DNA of 34,520 nt from Gammaproteobacteria bacterium (GTDB taxonomy: Bacteria > Pseudomonadota > Gammaproteobacteria > JAADHQ01), in contig JAADHQ010000160.1 in assembly GCA_013151795.1 (NCBI GenBank), positions 1 to 34,520 on the forward strand. Reading direction: 5' to 3'. Under the pieces are notes generated by a model. The model made no database searches, was not told the origin of the DNA, and saw nothing but the letters and a program-made list of their open reading frames with translations. A program made the position numbers and the translations under genes. Shown here one piece after another: positions 8,912 through 18,665 of the stretch. Numbering within the stretch: the stretch's first letter is position 1; each line of letters begins with the position of its first letter.

Positions 8912-9226
8912 TTAAACGCTCGCCTCAACAAGAGGATAGTCATTCTTGCTATTATCTACACGTTCTCTAAGTTCTTTACCCGGTTTAAAATGAGGAACAT
9001 GCTTACCAGGAAGTGTAACTGAATCACCTGTTTTAGGGTTTCTACCTACACGTGGTGGCCTGAAGTGTAATGAGAAACTCCCAAACCCCCTGATCTCAAT
9101 ACGCTCACCCGTGGCAAGTGACTGACTCATCTGCTCAAGCAGGCTTTTTACGGCAAGCTCTACGTCTTTATATGCAAGATGACTCTGCTTACGAGCCAAA
9201 GATTCAATTAGTTCTGATTTTGTCAT
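8912..9226 (-). CDS. ihfB: Integration host factor subunit beta (IhfB)
   Basis: IhfB pairs with IhfA to form a sequence-preferring DNA-bending protein used in transcription, replication and recombination. The protein has 104 residues. The HU/IHF fold is clear: [25 protein letters not shown] holds the family signature, with the beta-arm ending at [27 protein letters not shown]. The gene follows rpsA by 107 bases, the classic rpsA-ihfB order, and has its own likely promoter in that gap and a hairpin terminator downstream. Confidence 0.97.
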   Translation of the reverse strand: MTKSELIESLARKQSHLAYKDVELAVKSLLEQMSQSLATGERIEIRGFGSFSLHFRPPRVGRNPKTGDSVTLPGKHVPHFKPGKELRERVDNSKNDYPLVEASV

Positions 9227-9289
9227 TATTTTTATCCCGTAATACTCAGGAGTCCATCCTTGGTCTCGTCTATTTTCCTGTTTTTCTTA

Positions 9290-9318
9290 TTTATAGCCTG
9301 TATTTTGGTAAAAATCAA
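9290..9318 (-). promoter_or_regulatory. Likely sigma-70 promoter of ihfB
   Basis: On the minus strand TTGATT (9318-9313), a 17-base spacer and TATAAA (9295-9290) lie between the rpsA stop and the ihfB start. Transcription would begin near 9283, giving a leader of about 57 bases. Read-through from rpsA may also supply ihfB. Confidence 0.55.
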
Positions 9319-9333
9319 TGGAAAGTCAATACC

Positions 9334-11013
9334 TTATTCAGATTGATTGTCCATTTGCTCTTTCAAAATATCACCCAAAGTCGCTGCACCACCGCCTTCT
9401 GTAGAACGCGTGTAGTCTTCGATAGCCTTGGCTTCATCTTCATTATCCTTAGCCTTGATAGACAATGCTATAACGCGGTTTTTACGATCTACGCCCATAA
9501 ATTTGGCTTCAATCTCTTCACCGACAGTCAACACTGTTCTTGCATCTTCAACACGGTCACGAGCCAGCTCTGACGCCCTGAGGATACCTTCAATATCACC
9601 ACCCAGATCAATAACAGCGGCTTTTGCGTCTACTTCTTTAACAATGCCCTTAACAATCGAGCCTTTGGCATGTTCAGCAACGAAATTGGAGTATGGATCT
9701 TTATCCATTTGCTTCAGACCCAGTGAGATACGCTCACGTTCAGGGTCAATCGCCAGAATAATAGCCTCAATTTCATCCCCTTTCTTGAAATCACGGATAG
9801 CTTCTTCACCCGTCGCATTCCAGGAGATATCAGATAAGTGGATCAGGCCATCGATACTGCCGTCCAGTCCAACAAAGATACCGAAATCAGTGATTGATTT
9901 GATATTACCGGAGATTTTGTCACCTTTACTATGAGTCGTTGAGAAATCTTCCCATGGGTTAGTCTGGCACTGTTTCATACCCAGTGAGATACGACGACGT
10001 TCTTCATCAATATCCAGAACGGTCACTTCTACTTCCTGTCCTAAATGAACAACCTTGGCAGGATTAACATTTTTATTGGTCCAGTCCATTTCAGATACGT
10101 GAACCAGGCCTTCAACGCCTTCTTCCAGTTCAACAAAACAACCATAATCAGCAATATTGGTAACCTTGCCTGACAGTCGTTTTCTTTCTGGGTAACGTTC
10201 ACCGATTCCACGCCATGGATCATCACCCATTTGTTTAAGACCAAGTGATACACGATTCTTTTCACGGTCAAAGCGCAGGATTTTAACTTCTATTTCGTCA
10301 CCAACATTTACGATCTCTGATGGATGTTTAACACGTTTCCATGCCATGTCTGTAATATGTAACAGGCCATCAATACCGCCCAGATCAACAAATGCACCAT
10401 AATCGGTAAGATTTTTGATAACACCCTTGGTTACGCCACCTTCTTCAAGGTTTTGCAGAATAACTTCACGCTCTTCGCTGTATTCTTTTTCGACAACTGC
10501 ACGGCGGGATACAACAACATTATTACGTTGTTTATCAAGCTTGATAACCTTGAATTCGAGTTCCTTACCTTCAAGGTAAGTCGCATCTCTTACAGGGCGC
10601 ACATCAACAAGTGATCCCGGCAGGAAGGCACGAATGTTTTTAACTTCAACAGTGAAGCCACCTTTAACCTTACCGCTGATAACACCGGTAACAATTTCTT
10701 CTTTTTCCTGAGCTTCTTCAAGGAACTTCCAGGCTTGGGCGCGTTTTGCTTTTTCGCGAGAAAGACGTGTTTCACCATAGCCGTCTTCAAGTGATTCGAG
10801 AGCAATCTCTACTTCTTCACCGATTTCAACTTCAAGCTTACCGCTTTCATCATAAAATTCTTCTATTGGAATGCTGCCTTCAGATTTAAGGCCCGCATTA
10901 ACGACAACTACATCGTTACGGATATCGACGATCAAACCCGTCAGGATAGTGCCCTGGCGCATATCATTAATCGCCAGGCTCTCTTCAAATAATTCTGCAA
11001 AACTTTCAGTCAT
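9334..11013 (-). CDS. rpsA: 30S ribosomal protein S1
   Basis: S1 is the large RNA-binding ribosomal protein that docks and unwinds mRNA on the 30S subunit. The 559-residue protein has the gammaproteobacterial six-domain form. Two N-terminal S1 repeats bind the ribosome (about 20-85 and 105-170). Four more RNA-binding OB-folds follow, each marked by a G-x-FV-D/E-L-x-G/E-x-x-GL-H pattern (for example [33 protein letters not shown] and [17 protein letters not shown]). The acidic C-terminal tail ends MDNQSE. A promoter is visible upstream in the 116-base gap after cmk. E. coli S1 represses its own translation. I did not identify the corresponding leader structure here. Confidence 0.98.
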   Translation of the reverse strand: MTESFAELFEESLAINDMRQGTILTGLIVDIRNDVVVVNAGLKSEGSIPIEEFYDESGKLEVEIGEEVEIALESLEDGYGETRLSREKAKRAQAWKFLEEAQEKEEIVTGVISGKVKGGFTVEVKNIRAFLPGSLVDVRPVRDATYLEGKELEFKVIKLDKQRNNVVVSRRAVVEKEYSEEREVILQNLEEGGVTKGVIKNLTDYGAFVDLGGIDGLLHITDMAWKRVKHPSEIVNVGDEIEVKILRFDREKNRVSLGLKQMGDDPWRGIGERYPERKRLSGKVTNIADYGCFVELEEGVEGLVHVSEMDWTNKNVNPAKVVHLGQEVEVTVLDIDEERRRISLGMKQCQTNPWEDFSTTHSKGDKISGNIKSITDFGIFVGLDGSIDGLIHLSDISWNATGEEAIRDFKKGDEIEAIILAIDPERERISLGLKQMDKDPYSNFVAEHAKGSIVKGIVKEVDAKAAVIDLGGDIEGILRASELARDRVEDARTVLTVGEEIEAKFMGVDRKNRVIALSIKAKDNEDEAKAIEDYTRSTEGGGAATLGDILKEQMDNQSE

Positions 11014-11052
11014 TGGTAAAAAATCCCAAGCCCACGAGTGGCTTTATTGCGT

Positions 11053-11081
11053 TATATATCTGTGATGTTTACTTCTGGCAA
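11053..11081 (-). promoter_or_regulatory. Likely sigma-70 promoter of rpsA
   Basis: On the minus strand TTGCCA (11081-11076), a 17-base spacer and TATATA (11058-11053) stand about 40 bases before the rpsA start. It lies in the cmk-rpsA gap, where E. coli also has rpsA promoters. The predicted leader is about 33 bases. Confidence 0.5.
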
Positions 11082-11129
11082 TTCACAGTTTGTTAATTTT
11101 CACAAAATAGTCTTTTTGCCACAGCCCTA

Positions 11130-11855
11130 TTATGCAAGTTCATTCCAGTCAGATTCACTCAGACCATATTTCTGCAGCAACACAAAAACAGATTCGACCA
11201 CTTCTTCAATAGTTAAATCAGAAGTATCAAGAATCTCTGCATCTTCCGCCGGCTTCAATGGCGCTACTGCTCTGTTTGAATCTCTCTCATCCCGCTCGGA
11301 TATCTCGCGGGAAAGACTATCAATATTAGCATTTAATCCTTTTCCTTTCAACTGTTTATAACGCCTTGACGCCCTTTCTTCAGCACTCGCAGTAAGGTAT
11401 ATCTTCAATATGGCATCCGGGAAAATCACTGTCCCCATGTCACGGCCGTCCGCAATCAGCCCCGGCTTTTGTAAAAAAGCATGCTGGCGGTTCAGTAAAG
11501 CCGCACGAACCTCAGGGATAGTCGCGATAATAGAGGCATTATTACCCGCTGTTTCAGTCCTGATATCGTTAGTAACATCTTGACCTTCAAGCTTGATAAT
11601 CGTTTGAGAATCAACACCCGTAACAAATTCAACATCAAGGTTCTCTGCCACTGCAGCAACCCTGATTTTATCTTTTAAATCAATAGCATGATTAAGTGCC
11701 GCCAATGCTGTCAGACGGTACAACGCACCACTATCGAGCATGTGCCAACCCAGCTTTTGAGCAACAATTGCCGCAATAGTCCCTTTTCCGGTTCCACTCG
11801 GACCATCGATGGTAACCACTGACGGGGCCACAGATTCACTAACTTCACCTTGCAT
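11130..11855 (-). CDS. cmk: Cytidylate kinase (Cmk)
   Basis: Cmk phosphorylates CMP and dCMP to the diphosphates. The protein has 241 residues. The P-loop GPSGTGKG is at about 18-25, followed by LDSGALYRL, where the nucleoside is held. [13 protein letters not shown] and the lid region with [17 protein letters not shown] and SRDE-type residues ([21 protein letters not shown]) are intact. It follows aroA by 22 bases and precedes rpsA, the standard aroA-cmk-rpsA order. Confidence 0.97.
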   Translation of the reverse strand: MQGEVSESVAPSVVTIDGPSGTGKGTIAAIVAQKLGWHMLDSGALYRLTALAALNHAIDLKDKIRVAAVAENLDVEFVTGVDSQTIIKLEGQDVTNDIRTETAGNNASIIATIPEVRAALLNRQHAFLQKPGLIADGRDMGTVIFPDAILKIYLTASAEERASRRYKQLKGKGLNANIDSLSREISERDERDSNRAVAPLKPAEDAEILDTSDLTIEEVVESVFVLLQKYGLSESDWNELA

Positions 11856-11877
11856 AGGACATACTCTCAGGAATTAT

Positions 11878-13203
11878 TTAATCTTCAGATGTAATGGATA
11901 AACCAAGATGGCAAGCCAGCTCAACAAACCCGGGAAAAGAGGTATTAACATTGGCACAGTCTTCAATAGTGACAGAACCCTGGCAACACAGGGCTGCTAT
12001 TGCGAATGACATGGATATCCGGTGATCGTCATGGCTGACGACAGTGCCACCTTCAAGCGCCCCACCCTGAATAACAATGCCATCTTCGGTAGGCCGGGCA
12101 TCAATACCCATGATCTGCAGTCCATCAGCCATAACCTGAATACGATCACTCTCTTTAACACGTAACTCTTTAGCACCTGTCAGCACCGTCTCGCCTTGCG
12201 CACAGGATGCCGCAACAAACAAAACAGGAAATTCATCAATCGCCAAAGGCACCAGTTCTTCCGGGATGGTTATGCCTTTAAGCTTGCTCGACTGAATACG
12301 GATATCAGCTACCGGCTCACCGCCGACTTCTTTTTCATTGCTCAGCTCTATATTGGCACCCATTAACCTTAATATATCAATAATGCCCGTTCTCGTAGGA
12401 TTAACGCCGACATGCTCAAGCATAATGTCAGAACCCTCGGCAATACTGGCACCCACCATAAAAAATGCAGCTGAAGATATATCAGCAGGTACATCGATGG
12501 GTGTTGCCTGCAACTTGCCCTTTCCTCGCAAACAAACAGTTGAACCCTTTCGATGCACGCTATAACCAAACCCTTGCAACATACGCTCGGTATGATCACG
12601 TGTTGGAGCAGGCTCAGTCACACAGGTTTTACCATCAGCATAGAGACCTGCAAGAAGAATACAGGATTTTATTTGCGCACTGGCAACCGGCAACGTGTAA
12701 TCAATACCTTTCAATGTCTGATCCGCGGAAATAGTTATCGGTGAAGTACCGTTTTGCGTACCATTAATAGATGCATTCATTTGCAAAAGTGGGTCAATTA
12801 CCCTGCGCATAGGCCTTGAAGATAAAGACCTGTCACCCGTTAATACCGTATTAAATTTTTGCCCTGCCAGCAAACCCGACATTAAACGCATTGATGTACC
12901 CGAATTACCCAGATACAAATCACCATCAGGTTGCTGCAAGCCATTAAGGCCTACACCATGAACCGTTACTTTACCGTCAACAGGGCCTTCGATTTTTACG
13001 CCCATGGCCTGAAATGCTTTTAATGTTGCCAGGCTATCATCACCCTCAAGAAAGCCTGTTACTTCAGTAATACCCTCAGCCAATGAACCCAGCATAATAG
13101 AACGATGCGATATGGATTTATCGCCCGGCACACGAGCAGAACCTGATAAAGATCCACCCGCGTCCACTTTAAACGTAACGGTAGGAGTTGAAGTATTTGA
13201 CAT
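11878..13203 (-). CDS. aroA: 3-phosphoshikimate 1-carboxyvinyltransferase (EPSP synthase)
   Basis: AroA joins shikimate-3-phosphate and PEP in the sixth step of the shikimate pathway. Recognisable segments are PGDKSISHR at the N-terminus, LGNSGTSMRLMSGLLAG (the PEP-site loop, with the conserved Gly kept), SSRPMRRVIDPL, SAQIKSCILLAGL, NPTRTGIID and ELRVKESDRI. The open frame extends to 13305, running into the tyrA 3' end, but the ATG at 13203 (MSNTSTPTVTF) starts where the conserved domain does and has an AGG upstream. That gives 441 residues. tyrA ends 19 bases before it. From memory the two are fused as one protein in Pseudomonas, whereas here they are separate genes. Confidence 0.96.
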   Translation of the reverse strand: MSNTSTPTVTFKVDAGGSLSGSARVPGDKSISHRSIMLGSLAEGITEVTGFLEGDDSLATLKAFQAMGVKIEGPVDGKVTVHGVGLNGLQQPDGDLYLGNSGTSMRLMSGLLAGQKFNTVLTGDRSLSSRPMRRVIDPLLQMNASINGTQNGTSPITISADQTLKGIDYTLPVASAQIKSCILLAGLYADGKTCVTEPAPTRDHTERMLQGFGYSVHRKGSTVCLRGKGKLQATPIDVPADISSAAFFMVGASIAEGSDIMLEHVGVNPTRTGIIDILRLMGANIELSNEKEVGGEPVADIRIQSSKLKGITIPEELVPLAIDEFPVLFVAASCAQGETVLTGAKELRVKESDRIQVMADGLQIMGIDARPTEDGIVIQGGALEGGTVVSHDDHRISMSFAIAALCCQGSVTIEDCANVNTSFPGFVELACHLGLSITSED

Positions 13204-13222
13204 AAATAATTGCCTGTAAAAA

Positions 13223-14101
13223 CTATTTAGATGGGGTTTTAGAAAGCCGTGTATAACGATCACGCACTTCTTTAGCGCGAGAAAATAATGCTTCAATATT
13301 ATCAAGATCAGAAGACGCGATTAACTGTTTCAGGCTTTCAAGATCTTTAATGTACAAATCCATAATCTTGATAATGGCCTCACTGTTTTCAACACAGATA
13401 TCTCTCCACATAACCGGGTCACTGGAAGCAATTCGGGTAAAATCACGAAAACCTCCAGCCGCATATTGAAAGATCTCATCGCTATCACTCATTTTAGACA
13501 ACGTATCAACCAATCCGAAAGCAAGAACATGGGGTAGATGACTGGTTGCCGCAAGTACTTCATCGTGATGACTCACAGTCATGTTCTGAACATTGGCACC
13601 TGCACTTTCCCACATGCAAGTAACACGTTTAATATCTCTCTCTTTATTTTCTTCCAAAGGCGTTAATATAATTTTCCTGCCTTTGAATAATCCAGAAAAC
13701 GAAGCATCAACGCCACTTTTCTCGGTTCCCGAAATTGGATGACCCGGAATAAACTGAGATAAAGATAATTTCAAACCTTTTCGCGCAGCCAGTTCTACAC
13801 TGCTTTTTGAGCTGCCAACGTCGGTGATAACTGCATTCTCATCAATAACATTATCAATTTTTTCAAACAGTGATTGCATTGCACGTAACGGCACTGACAA
13901 CACAATCATATCTGCGCCACGAACGGCCTCAGCTACATCCGTAGTGTATTCATCAATAACACCTAACTCCTGCGCGCGTTGTAAATTAGTTTCATTTCGA
14001 CTACAACCTACAACATGCTCACACGCACCGTTATCTCGCAAGGCACGAGCCAGCGACCCACCAATAAGGCCTACACCGATAATACATAATCGTTTAATCA
14101 T
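13223..14101 (-). CDS. tyrA: Prephenate/cyclohexadienyl dehydrogenase (TyrA)
   Basis: TyrA oxidatively decarboxylates prephenate (or arogenate) with NAD(P)+ on the tyrosine branch. The 292-residue protein begins with a Rossmann motif, IIGVGLIGGSLARAL. It also contains LSVPLRAM, ITDVGSSKSSV, the catalytic-region HPISGTEKSGVDAS, and the later HxxxxAATSHLPH segment, all family hallmarks. It is the stand-alone dehydrogenase form, with no chorismate mutase or ACT domain fused. Its start overlaps the hisC stop by four bases (ATGA), so the two are translationally coupled. Whether prephenate or arogenate is preferred cannot be told from sequence alone. Confidence 0.95.
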   Translation of the reverse strand: MIKRLCIIGVGLIGGSLARALRDNGACEHVVGCSRNETNLQRAQELGVIDEYTTDVAEAVRGADMIVLSVPLRAMQSLFEKIDNVIDENAVITDVGSSKSSVELAARKGLKLSLSQFIPGHPISGTEKSGVDASFSGLFKGRKIILTPLEENKERDIKRVTCMWESAGANVQNMTVSHHDEVLAATSHLPHVLAFGLVDTLSKMSDSDEIFQYAAGGFRDFTRIASSDPVMWRDICVENSEAIIKIMDLYIKDLESLKQLIASSDLDNIEALFSRAKEVRDRYTRLSKTPSK

Positions 14102-15233
14102 GCCACCACACCCGGCATTTGTTTTAGAATATCAATAAAACGTGCATTCTGATCTTTGGAGCCGATTGTTATCCGCAAGTAATCTACCAAACCATAATTG
14201 CTTATTGGTCTGATAATAACTCCCGCCTTTAACATGTTTTCATACACAACTTCACCTGACAAGGCTGTCTTGAAACTGATGAAATTTCCGACCGAAGGAA
14301 TATATTCAATGCTCATATCCTGGAAAGCATTTGCTACTTGCAAAAGCCCCGCATCATTAGACTCAATACTTTTTTGCAAATGACCCTGATCATCAAGTGC
14401 TGCAAGTGCTGCAGCCTGCGCCAGACTATTTGTATTAAATGGTTGTCTTACACGGTTTAATAAATCAGCCACTTCGGGATGGGAAACAGAATAACCAATA
14501 CGTAAACCTGCCAGACCGTATACTTTTGAGAATGTTCTGGTCACTATTAAATTGGGGTATTTTGTAATCCATGGAATTGAATCCGGATAGCCGGGCTCGG
14601 AAACATACTCAACATAAGCCTCATCAAGAACGATAATAATATTATCAGGGATATCAACAATGAAAGACTCCAGACTATTCTCATCCAGCCATGTGCCCGT
14701 CGGGTTATTAGGGTTAGCGATAAAAATAACCTTTGTGTCTTTATCTACCTGCTCTCGCATCTGTTGCAGGTTATGCCCGAACGGCATATCAGCATCCAGT
14801 GCATTTGCATCCGCAATGTTTAATTTTGCACCCACAGCCATGCTCACGAGTGGATACACTGCAAAAGCATGCCTGGAAAAAACTGCATTAAACCCGGGAG
14901 CAAGAAACACCCTGGCTACAAATTCAAGAATATCGTTAGACCCGTTGCCCAAAGTAATACACGAAATATCGACACCGTGTTTTTTAGCAAGTGCAGATTT
15001 TAATTCAAAACCATTGCCGTCAGGGTATAACTCAAGGCTATTCTTTATCTGCAGGCAAGCTTCAATAGCTTTTGGGCTTGGCCCTAACGGATTCTCATTA
15101 GAGCAAGCTTGATAATATTTGAAATACCATACTCTCGCTCAAGTTCTTCGATAGGTTTTCCGGGTTCATACGGCGTAAGACTTTGCACACCAGCAACAGC
15201 CAGAGAGCTGAAATGTTGTCTAGGATCTTCCAT
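14098..15233 (-). pseudogene. hisC: Histidinol-phosphate/aromatic aminotransferase (HisC), broken by a one-base frameshift
   Basis: HisC is a PLP aminotransferase. In this aromatic operon it probably also serves as the phenylalanine/tyrosine aminotransferase. From the ATG at 15233 the frame reads a normal N-terminus (LTPYEPGKPIEELERE...NIIKLA), then breaks near 15102 and stops at 15086. Adding one base there restores S-N-E-N-P-L-G-P-S-P and joins the downstream open frame (14098-14952 from its first Met) through LYPDGNGFELK and LGNGSND. The restored protein would have 378 residues, the usual length. The PLP lysine region (RTFSKVYGLAGLRIGY) and the rest are perfect, which argues for a recent mutation or a sequencing error rather than an old pseudogene. 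It starts six bases after pheA stops (in transcription order) and overlaps tyrA by four bases. Confidence 0.9.
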
Positions 15234-15239
15234 ACTGAT

Positions 15240-16325
15240 TTACAAGACAGCCCGTGGATAGGAACCTAAAACTTTAAATAAGGATGTTTCCTTTTCAAGG
15301 TCAGCCAGTGCTTTTGCAACAGAAGGATCATTAACATGCCCTTCTATATCAATGAAGAAGACATAATCCCACATGCCACGCCTTGATGGCCTGGATTCAA
15401 TTCGGGTTAAACTTACTTCATGCTCTGATAATGGTGCCAACAAACTCTGCAACGCACCCGTTTTATTATCGGCCGAAATCAACAATGAAGTCTTGTCTGA
15501 TTGACTGGGATCAACAAGCTGCTTACCGATAATCAAAAAACGTGTGGTGTTGTTTGGCTCATCTTCTATATTGACTGACAAGGTATCCAGCTTATAGATT
15601 TCTGCAGCGGTATCACTGGCAATAGCTGCGCACCCTTTTTCAGCAGCCGCCAGTTTTGCAGCCTCTGCATTACTGCTAACTGCGATGCGTTCGGCATGAG
15701 GCATGTGTGAATCCAGCCAACGGCGGCATTGACCCAACGATTGCTGATGGGAGTAAACCTTGTTAATAGCCGATATTTCCTGCTCCGTTGACAAAAAATG
15801 GTGATGAATCCTTAACTCAACTTCACCACAGATCTTCAGGTCAGTTTGCAAGAACATATCAAGCGTATGACTGATCACCCCTTCTGTAGAATTTTCTACC
15901 GGCACCACGCCGTAATGCGCTGCACCCGATTCTACTTCCCTGAACACTTCGTCAATGGCAGATAAGGAAACCGTTTCGACAGAATGGCCGAAATGTTTTA
16001 ATGCTGCCGCCTGGGTGAATGTCCCTTCCGGGCCCAGAAAAGCAATCTTCAAGACTTCTTCCAGCGCCAGGCAGGCAGAAATAATTTCACGAAACAGCCG
16101 GGCTATTTCTTCATTGCTAAGAGGGCCTTCGTTACGTTCCTGCACTGTTCGCAGGATATCGGCTTCACGTTCTGGCCGGTAAAAATTCACTTTCTCGCCT
16201 GAAGCCTGTTTGATCTCGGCAACAACCTGGGCACACTGCGCACGTTCGTTGATCAATTTCTGGATTTGCTCATCCAGAGAATCTATTTGCTTGCGTATAT
16301 CAGAAAGATCTTTTTGTTTACTCAT
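15240..16325 (-). CDS. pheA: Chorismate mutase/prephenate dehydratase (P-protein)
   Basis: This bifunctional enzyme takes chorismate to phenylpyruvate. The 361 residues hold three domains. An AroQ-type chorismate mutase helix bundle (about 1-90) has IRKQIDSLDEQIQKLINER, followed by YRPEREADIL. The prephenate dehydratase domain (about 92-270) has AFLGPEGTFTQAAA, PVENSTEGVISHTLD and NNTTRFLIIG, including the catalytic Thr-Arg-Phe. An ACT domain (about 280-355) has the ESRPSRR segment that binds phenylalanine for feedback inhibition. It lies between serA and hisC with short gaps. Confidence 0.97.
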   Translation of the reverse strand: MSKQKDLSDIRKQIDSLDEQIQKLINERAQCAQVVAEIKQASGEKVNFYRPEREADILRTVQERNEGPLSNEEIARLFREIISACLALEEVLKIAFLGPEGTFTQAAALKHFGHSVETVSLSAIDEVFREVESGAAHYGVVPVENSTEGVISHTLDMFLQTDLKICGEVELRIHHHFLSTEQEISAINKVYSHQQSLGQCRRWLDSHMPHAERIAVSSNAEAAKLAAAEKGCAAIASDTAAEIYKLDTLSVNIEDEPNNTTRFLIIGKQLVDPSQSDKTSLLISADNKTGALQSLLAPLSEHEVSLTRIESRPSRRGMWDYVFFIDIEGHVNDPSVAKALADLEKETSLFKVLGSYPRAVL

Positions 16326-16348
16326 TCCATCTCACCGGAAACAGAAGG

Positions 16349-17512
16349 CTATAGCCTTCTGACAGAAAGCACGCCATCTATTTTAGATAATACATCAACT
16401 GTTTCAGCAGGGATTTCAGCATCCACATCAATCAATGTATAGGCCAGTTCACCTTTTGATTTATTCAGCATATCAACAATATTCAAACCCGCTTCTGCAA
16501 TGGCCGTTGAAACCTGCCCAAGCATATTTGGCGTATTTGAATTTGATACCGCTAAACGATAACCCCCTGATCGTGGCATTTCAACAGCAGGAAAATTAAC
16601 CGAGTTGATAATATTACCATTCTCCAGATAATCGCTGACTTGTTCAGCCACCATAACTGCACAATTATCTTCTGCTTCCTGCGTAGAAGCACCAAGATGA
16701 GGCAAGGTAATTACCCGTGGATGGTCTTTCAGCAGGTTGCTCGGAAAGTCACAAACATAAGCATAGGCTTTTCCGCTATCCAGCGCCTTGACCATGGCTT
16801 CATCATCAACGATTCCATTACGCGCAAAATTCAGGATGACTATATTATCCTTCATAATTTTCAAACGATCTTCATTGATGAGGTTTTTTGTCGCATCAAT
16901 TAGCGGCACATGAAAAGTAACGAAGTCAGATTTTGACAAAAGATCATCTACACTCGCCGCCTGCTGAACTTTGGACGATAATTGCCATGCGCCCTGCACC
17001 GTTATTTCCGGGTCATATCCAATAACATTCATGCCCAGATCCAGTGCTGCATTTGCCACACGAATACCGATTGCACCTAAGCCGATTACGCCTAATGTGC
17101 GACCGGGTAATTCAAAACCTACAAAATTTTTCTTCCCTGCTTCTACGTTCTTGTTAATGACAGCGTCTTCACCTTCCAGACCTTTGGCAAAACCCCAGGA
17201 CTGACAAATATTCCTGCACGCAATCAACATACCTGCGATAACCAGTTCTTTTACTGCATTGGAATTGGCCCCTGGCGCATTAAACACAGGGATTCCTTTT
17301 TTACTCATTTTATCAACTGGAATATTATTAACGCCTGCACCTGCACGGCCAACCGCCTTTAGTGATTCAGGTAACTCCATATCATGCATCTTGAACGAAC
17401 GCAGAAGAATGCCATCGGGGTTTTGAATCTCCGAGGCTACTTCATATTTGTCACGTGATAATTTCTCAAGGCCTTTTACGGCAATATTATTCAAAGTAAG
17501 AATCTTGTACAT
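16349..17512 (-). CDS. serA: D-3-phosphoglycerate dehydrogenase (SerA)
   Basis: SerA oxidises 3-phosphoglycerate, the committed step of serine synthesis. SerC then transaminates the product. The protein has 387 residues from the ATG at 17512 (MYKILTLNNIAVKGL); an upstream TTG at 17536 is in frame but less likely. Visible are GRAGAGVNNIPVD, the NAD-binding GLGAIGIRVAN, the catalytic-arginine region NFARNGIVDDEA, and the histidine of LPHLGASTQEAEDNCA. A C-terminal ACT domain (about 320-387, LGQVSTAIAEAGLNIVDM) suggests serine feedback. This is the compact form without the extra allosteric domain. It sits between serC and pheA. I do not recall serA at this point in Pseudomonas, so it may have joined the operon in this lineage. 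Confidence 0.93.
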   Translation of the reverse strand: MYKILTLNNIAVKGLEKLSRDKYEVASEIQNPDGILLRSFKMHDMELPESLKAVGRAGAGVNNIPVDKMSKKGIPVFNAPGANSNAVKELVIAGMLIACRNICQSWGFAKGLEGEDAVINKNVEAGKKNFVGFELPGRTLGVIGLGAIGIRVANAALDLGMNVIGYDPEITVQGAWQLSSKVQQAASVDDLLSKSDFVTFHVPLIDATKNLINEDRLKIMKDNIVILNFARNGIVDDEAMVKALDSGKAYAYVCDFPSNLLKDHPRVITLPHLGASTQEAEDNCAVMVAEQVSDYLENGNIINSVNFPAVEMPRSGGYRLAVSNSNTPNMLGQVSTAIAEAGLNIVDMLNKSKGELAYTLIDVDAEIPAETVDVLSKIDGVLSVRRL

Positions 17513-17551
17513 ATCCAGACTGGTTCCTGTTATCAATCATAAAAATTTTAT

Positions 17552-18634
17552 TTATGCGTATTTAGCCTCAAACGTCTGCATAAATTCTATCAATGTATCA
17601 ACACCGGCTTCCGGCATTGCATTATAAATACTGGCACGCATGCCACCGACTGAACGATGACCCTTTAATGTAACCAGATTTTTTTCTATCGCCTCTTTCA
17701 AAAAGACTGCATCCAGCTCAGCATCAGCCAGCGTAAAAGGTACATTCATCCACGAACGGGAGCGAACTTCTACCGGATTTGCATAAAACCCTGATTCATC
17801 TATTGCTGAATATAATTTGGCTGCCTTGCGTTTATTAATTTCTGCCATTGCATCCAAGCCGCCATTTCTCAGCAACCTTTCAAATACCAGACCTGCCAGA
17901 TACATTCCATACGTAGGTGGGGTGTTATACATGGAGTCATTATTTGCATGTGTACTGTATTGAAACATGGATGGCGTTCCATCTTGTGTTTCTGCAATCA
18001 GGTCTTCCCGAATAATAACCACTGTTAAACCGGCAGGGCCAATATTTTTTTGTGCTCCTGCATAAATCACTCCAAAACGTGAAACATCAATCGGACGCGA
18101 TAAAATGGTTGATGACATATCAGCCACCAACGGCACATCACCGGCATCGGGGATAAACGGAAACTCAACACCGCCAATCGTTTCATTTGGTGTGTAATGC
18201 ACATAAGCTGCATTCGGATTCAATGTGTAACCTGATGTGTCCGGTGTAGCTGAAAAATTACCTTCTTCGCCACTCCATACAACATTCACATCACAATAAC
18301 GCTTAGCTTCAGCAATTGCTTTTTTAGACCATGCACCGGTATAAAAATAATCAGCCGATTTTTTTGTAACAGCCAGATTCATTGGCACCATAGCAAACTG
18401 GCTACTCGCACCACCTTGTAGAAAAAGTACTTTATAATTATCAGGGATTGACATTAACGTTCTCAAGTCAGCTTCTGCCTTGGCCGCAATGGACATAAAC
18501 TCTTTGCCACGGTGGCTCATTTCCATTACTGACATACCGCTATCATGCCAGTCGAGCATTTCCTGTTTTGCTTTGCTTAATACGGCTTCTGGCAACATGG
18601 CCGGGCCCGCACTGAAATTAAAAAGCCGTGACAT
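17552..18634 (-). CDS. serC: Phosphoserine aminotransferase (SerC)
   Basis: SerC converts 3-phosphohydroxypyruvate to phosphoserine, and in many bacteria also acts in pyridoxal phosphate synthesis. The 360-residue protein opens with the typical FNFSAGPAMLPEAVL and MEMSHRGKEF. The phosphate-binding LFLQGGASSQFAMVP follows. The Schiff-base lysine lies in YAGAQKNIGPAG, and the C-terminus has LKGHRSVGGMRASIYNAMP. It lies 31 bases after gyrA and 39 bases before serA, so the two serine genes are adjacent and probably cotranscribed. Confidence 0.98.
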   Translation of the reverse strand: MSRLFNFSAGPAMLPEAVLSKAKQEMLDWHDSGMSVMEMSHRGKEFMSIAAKAEADLRTLMSIPDNYKVLFLQGGASSQFAMVPMNLAVTKKSADYFYTGAWSKKAIAEAKRYCDVNVVWSGEEGNFSATPDTSGYTLNPNAAYVHYTPNETIGGVEFPFIPDAGDVPLVADMSSTILSRPIDVSRFGVIYAGAQKNIGPAGLTVVIIREDLIAETQDGTPSMFQYSTHANNDSMYNTPPTYGMYLAGLVFERLLRNGGLDAMAEINKRKAAKLYSAIDESGFYANPVEVRSRSWMNVPFTLADAELDAVFLKEAIEKNLVTLKGHRSVGGMRASIYNAMPEAGVDTLIEFMQTFEAKYA

Positions 18635-18665
18635 AATAACTTCTACTCCTGATTAAAAAATACGC

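Noticed and set aside
9118-9934. Long plus-strand open frames opposite ihfB and rpsA
   Set aside because: They are antisense shadows of strongly conserved minus-strand genes, with no start signals of their own.
11878-13203. Glyphosate-insensitive type of EPSP synthase
   Set aside because: The PEP-site loop keeps the glycine (NSGTSMR) that is changed in the well-known tolerant enzymes, so tolerance cannot be claimed from sequence.
13204-13305. N-terminal extension of AroA to an upstream start inside tyrA
   Set aside because: The extra residues do not resemble EPSP synthase, they overlap the tyrA 3' end, and the ATG at 13203 fits the domain start. The overlap made me consider a remnant of the Pseudomonas-type TyrA-AroA fusion, but nothing supports it.
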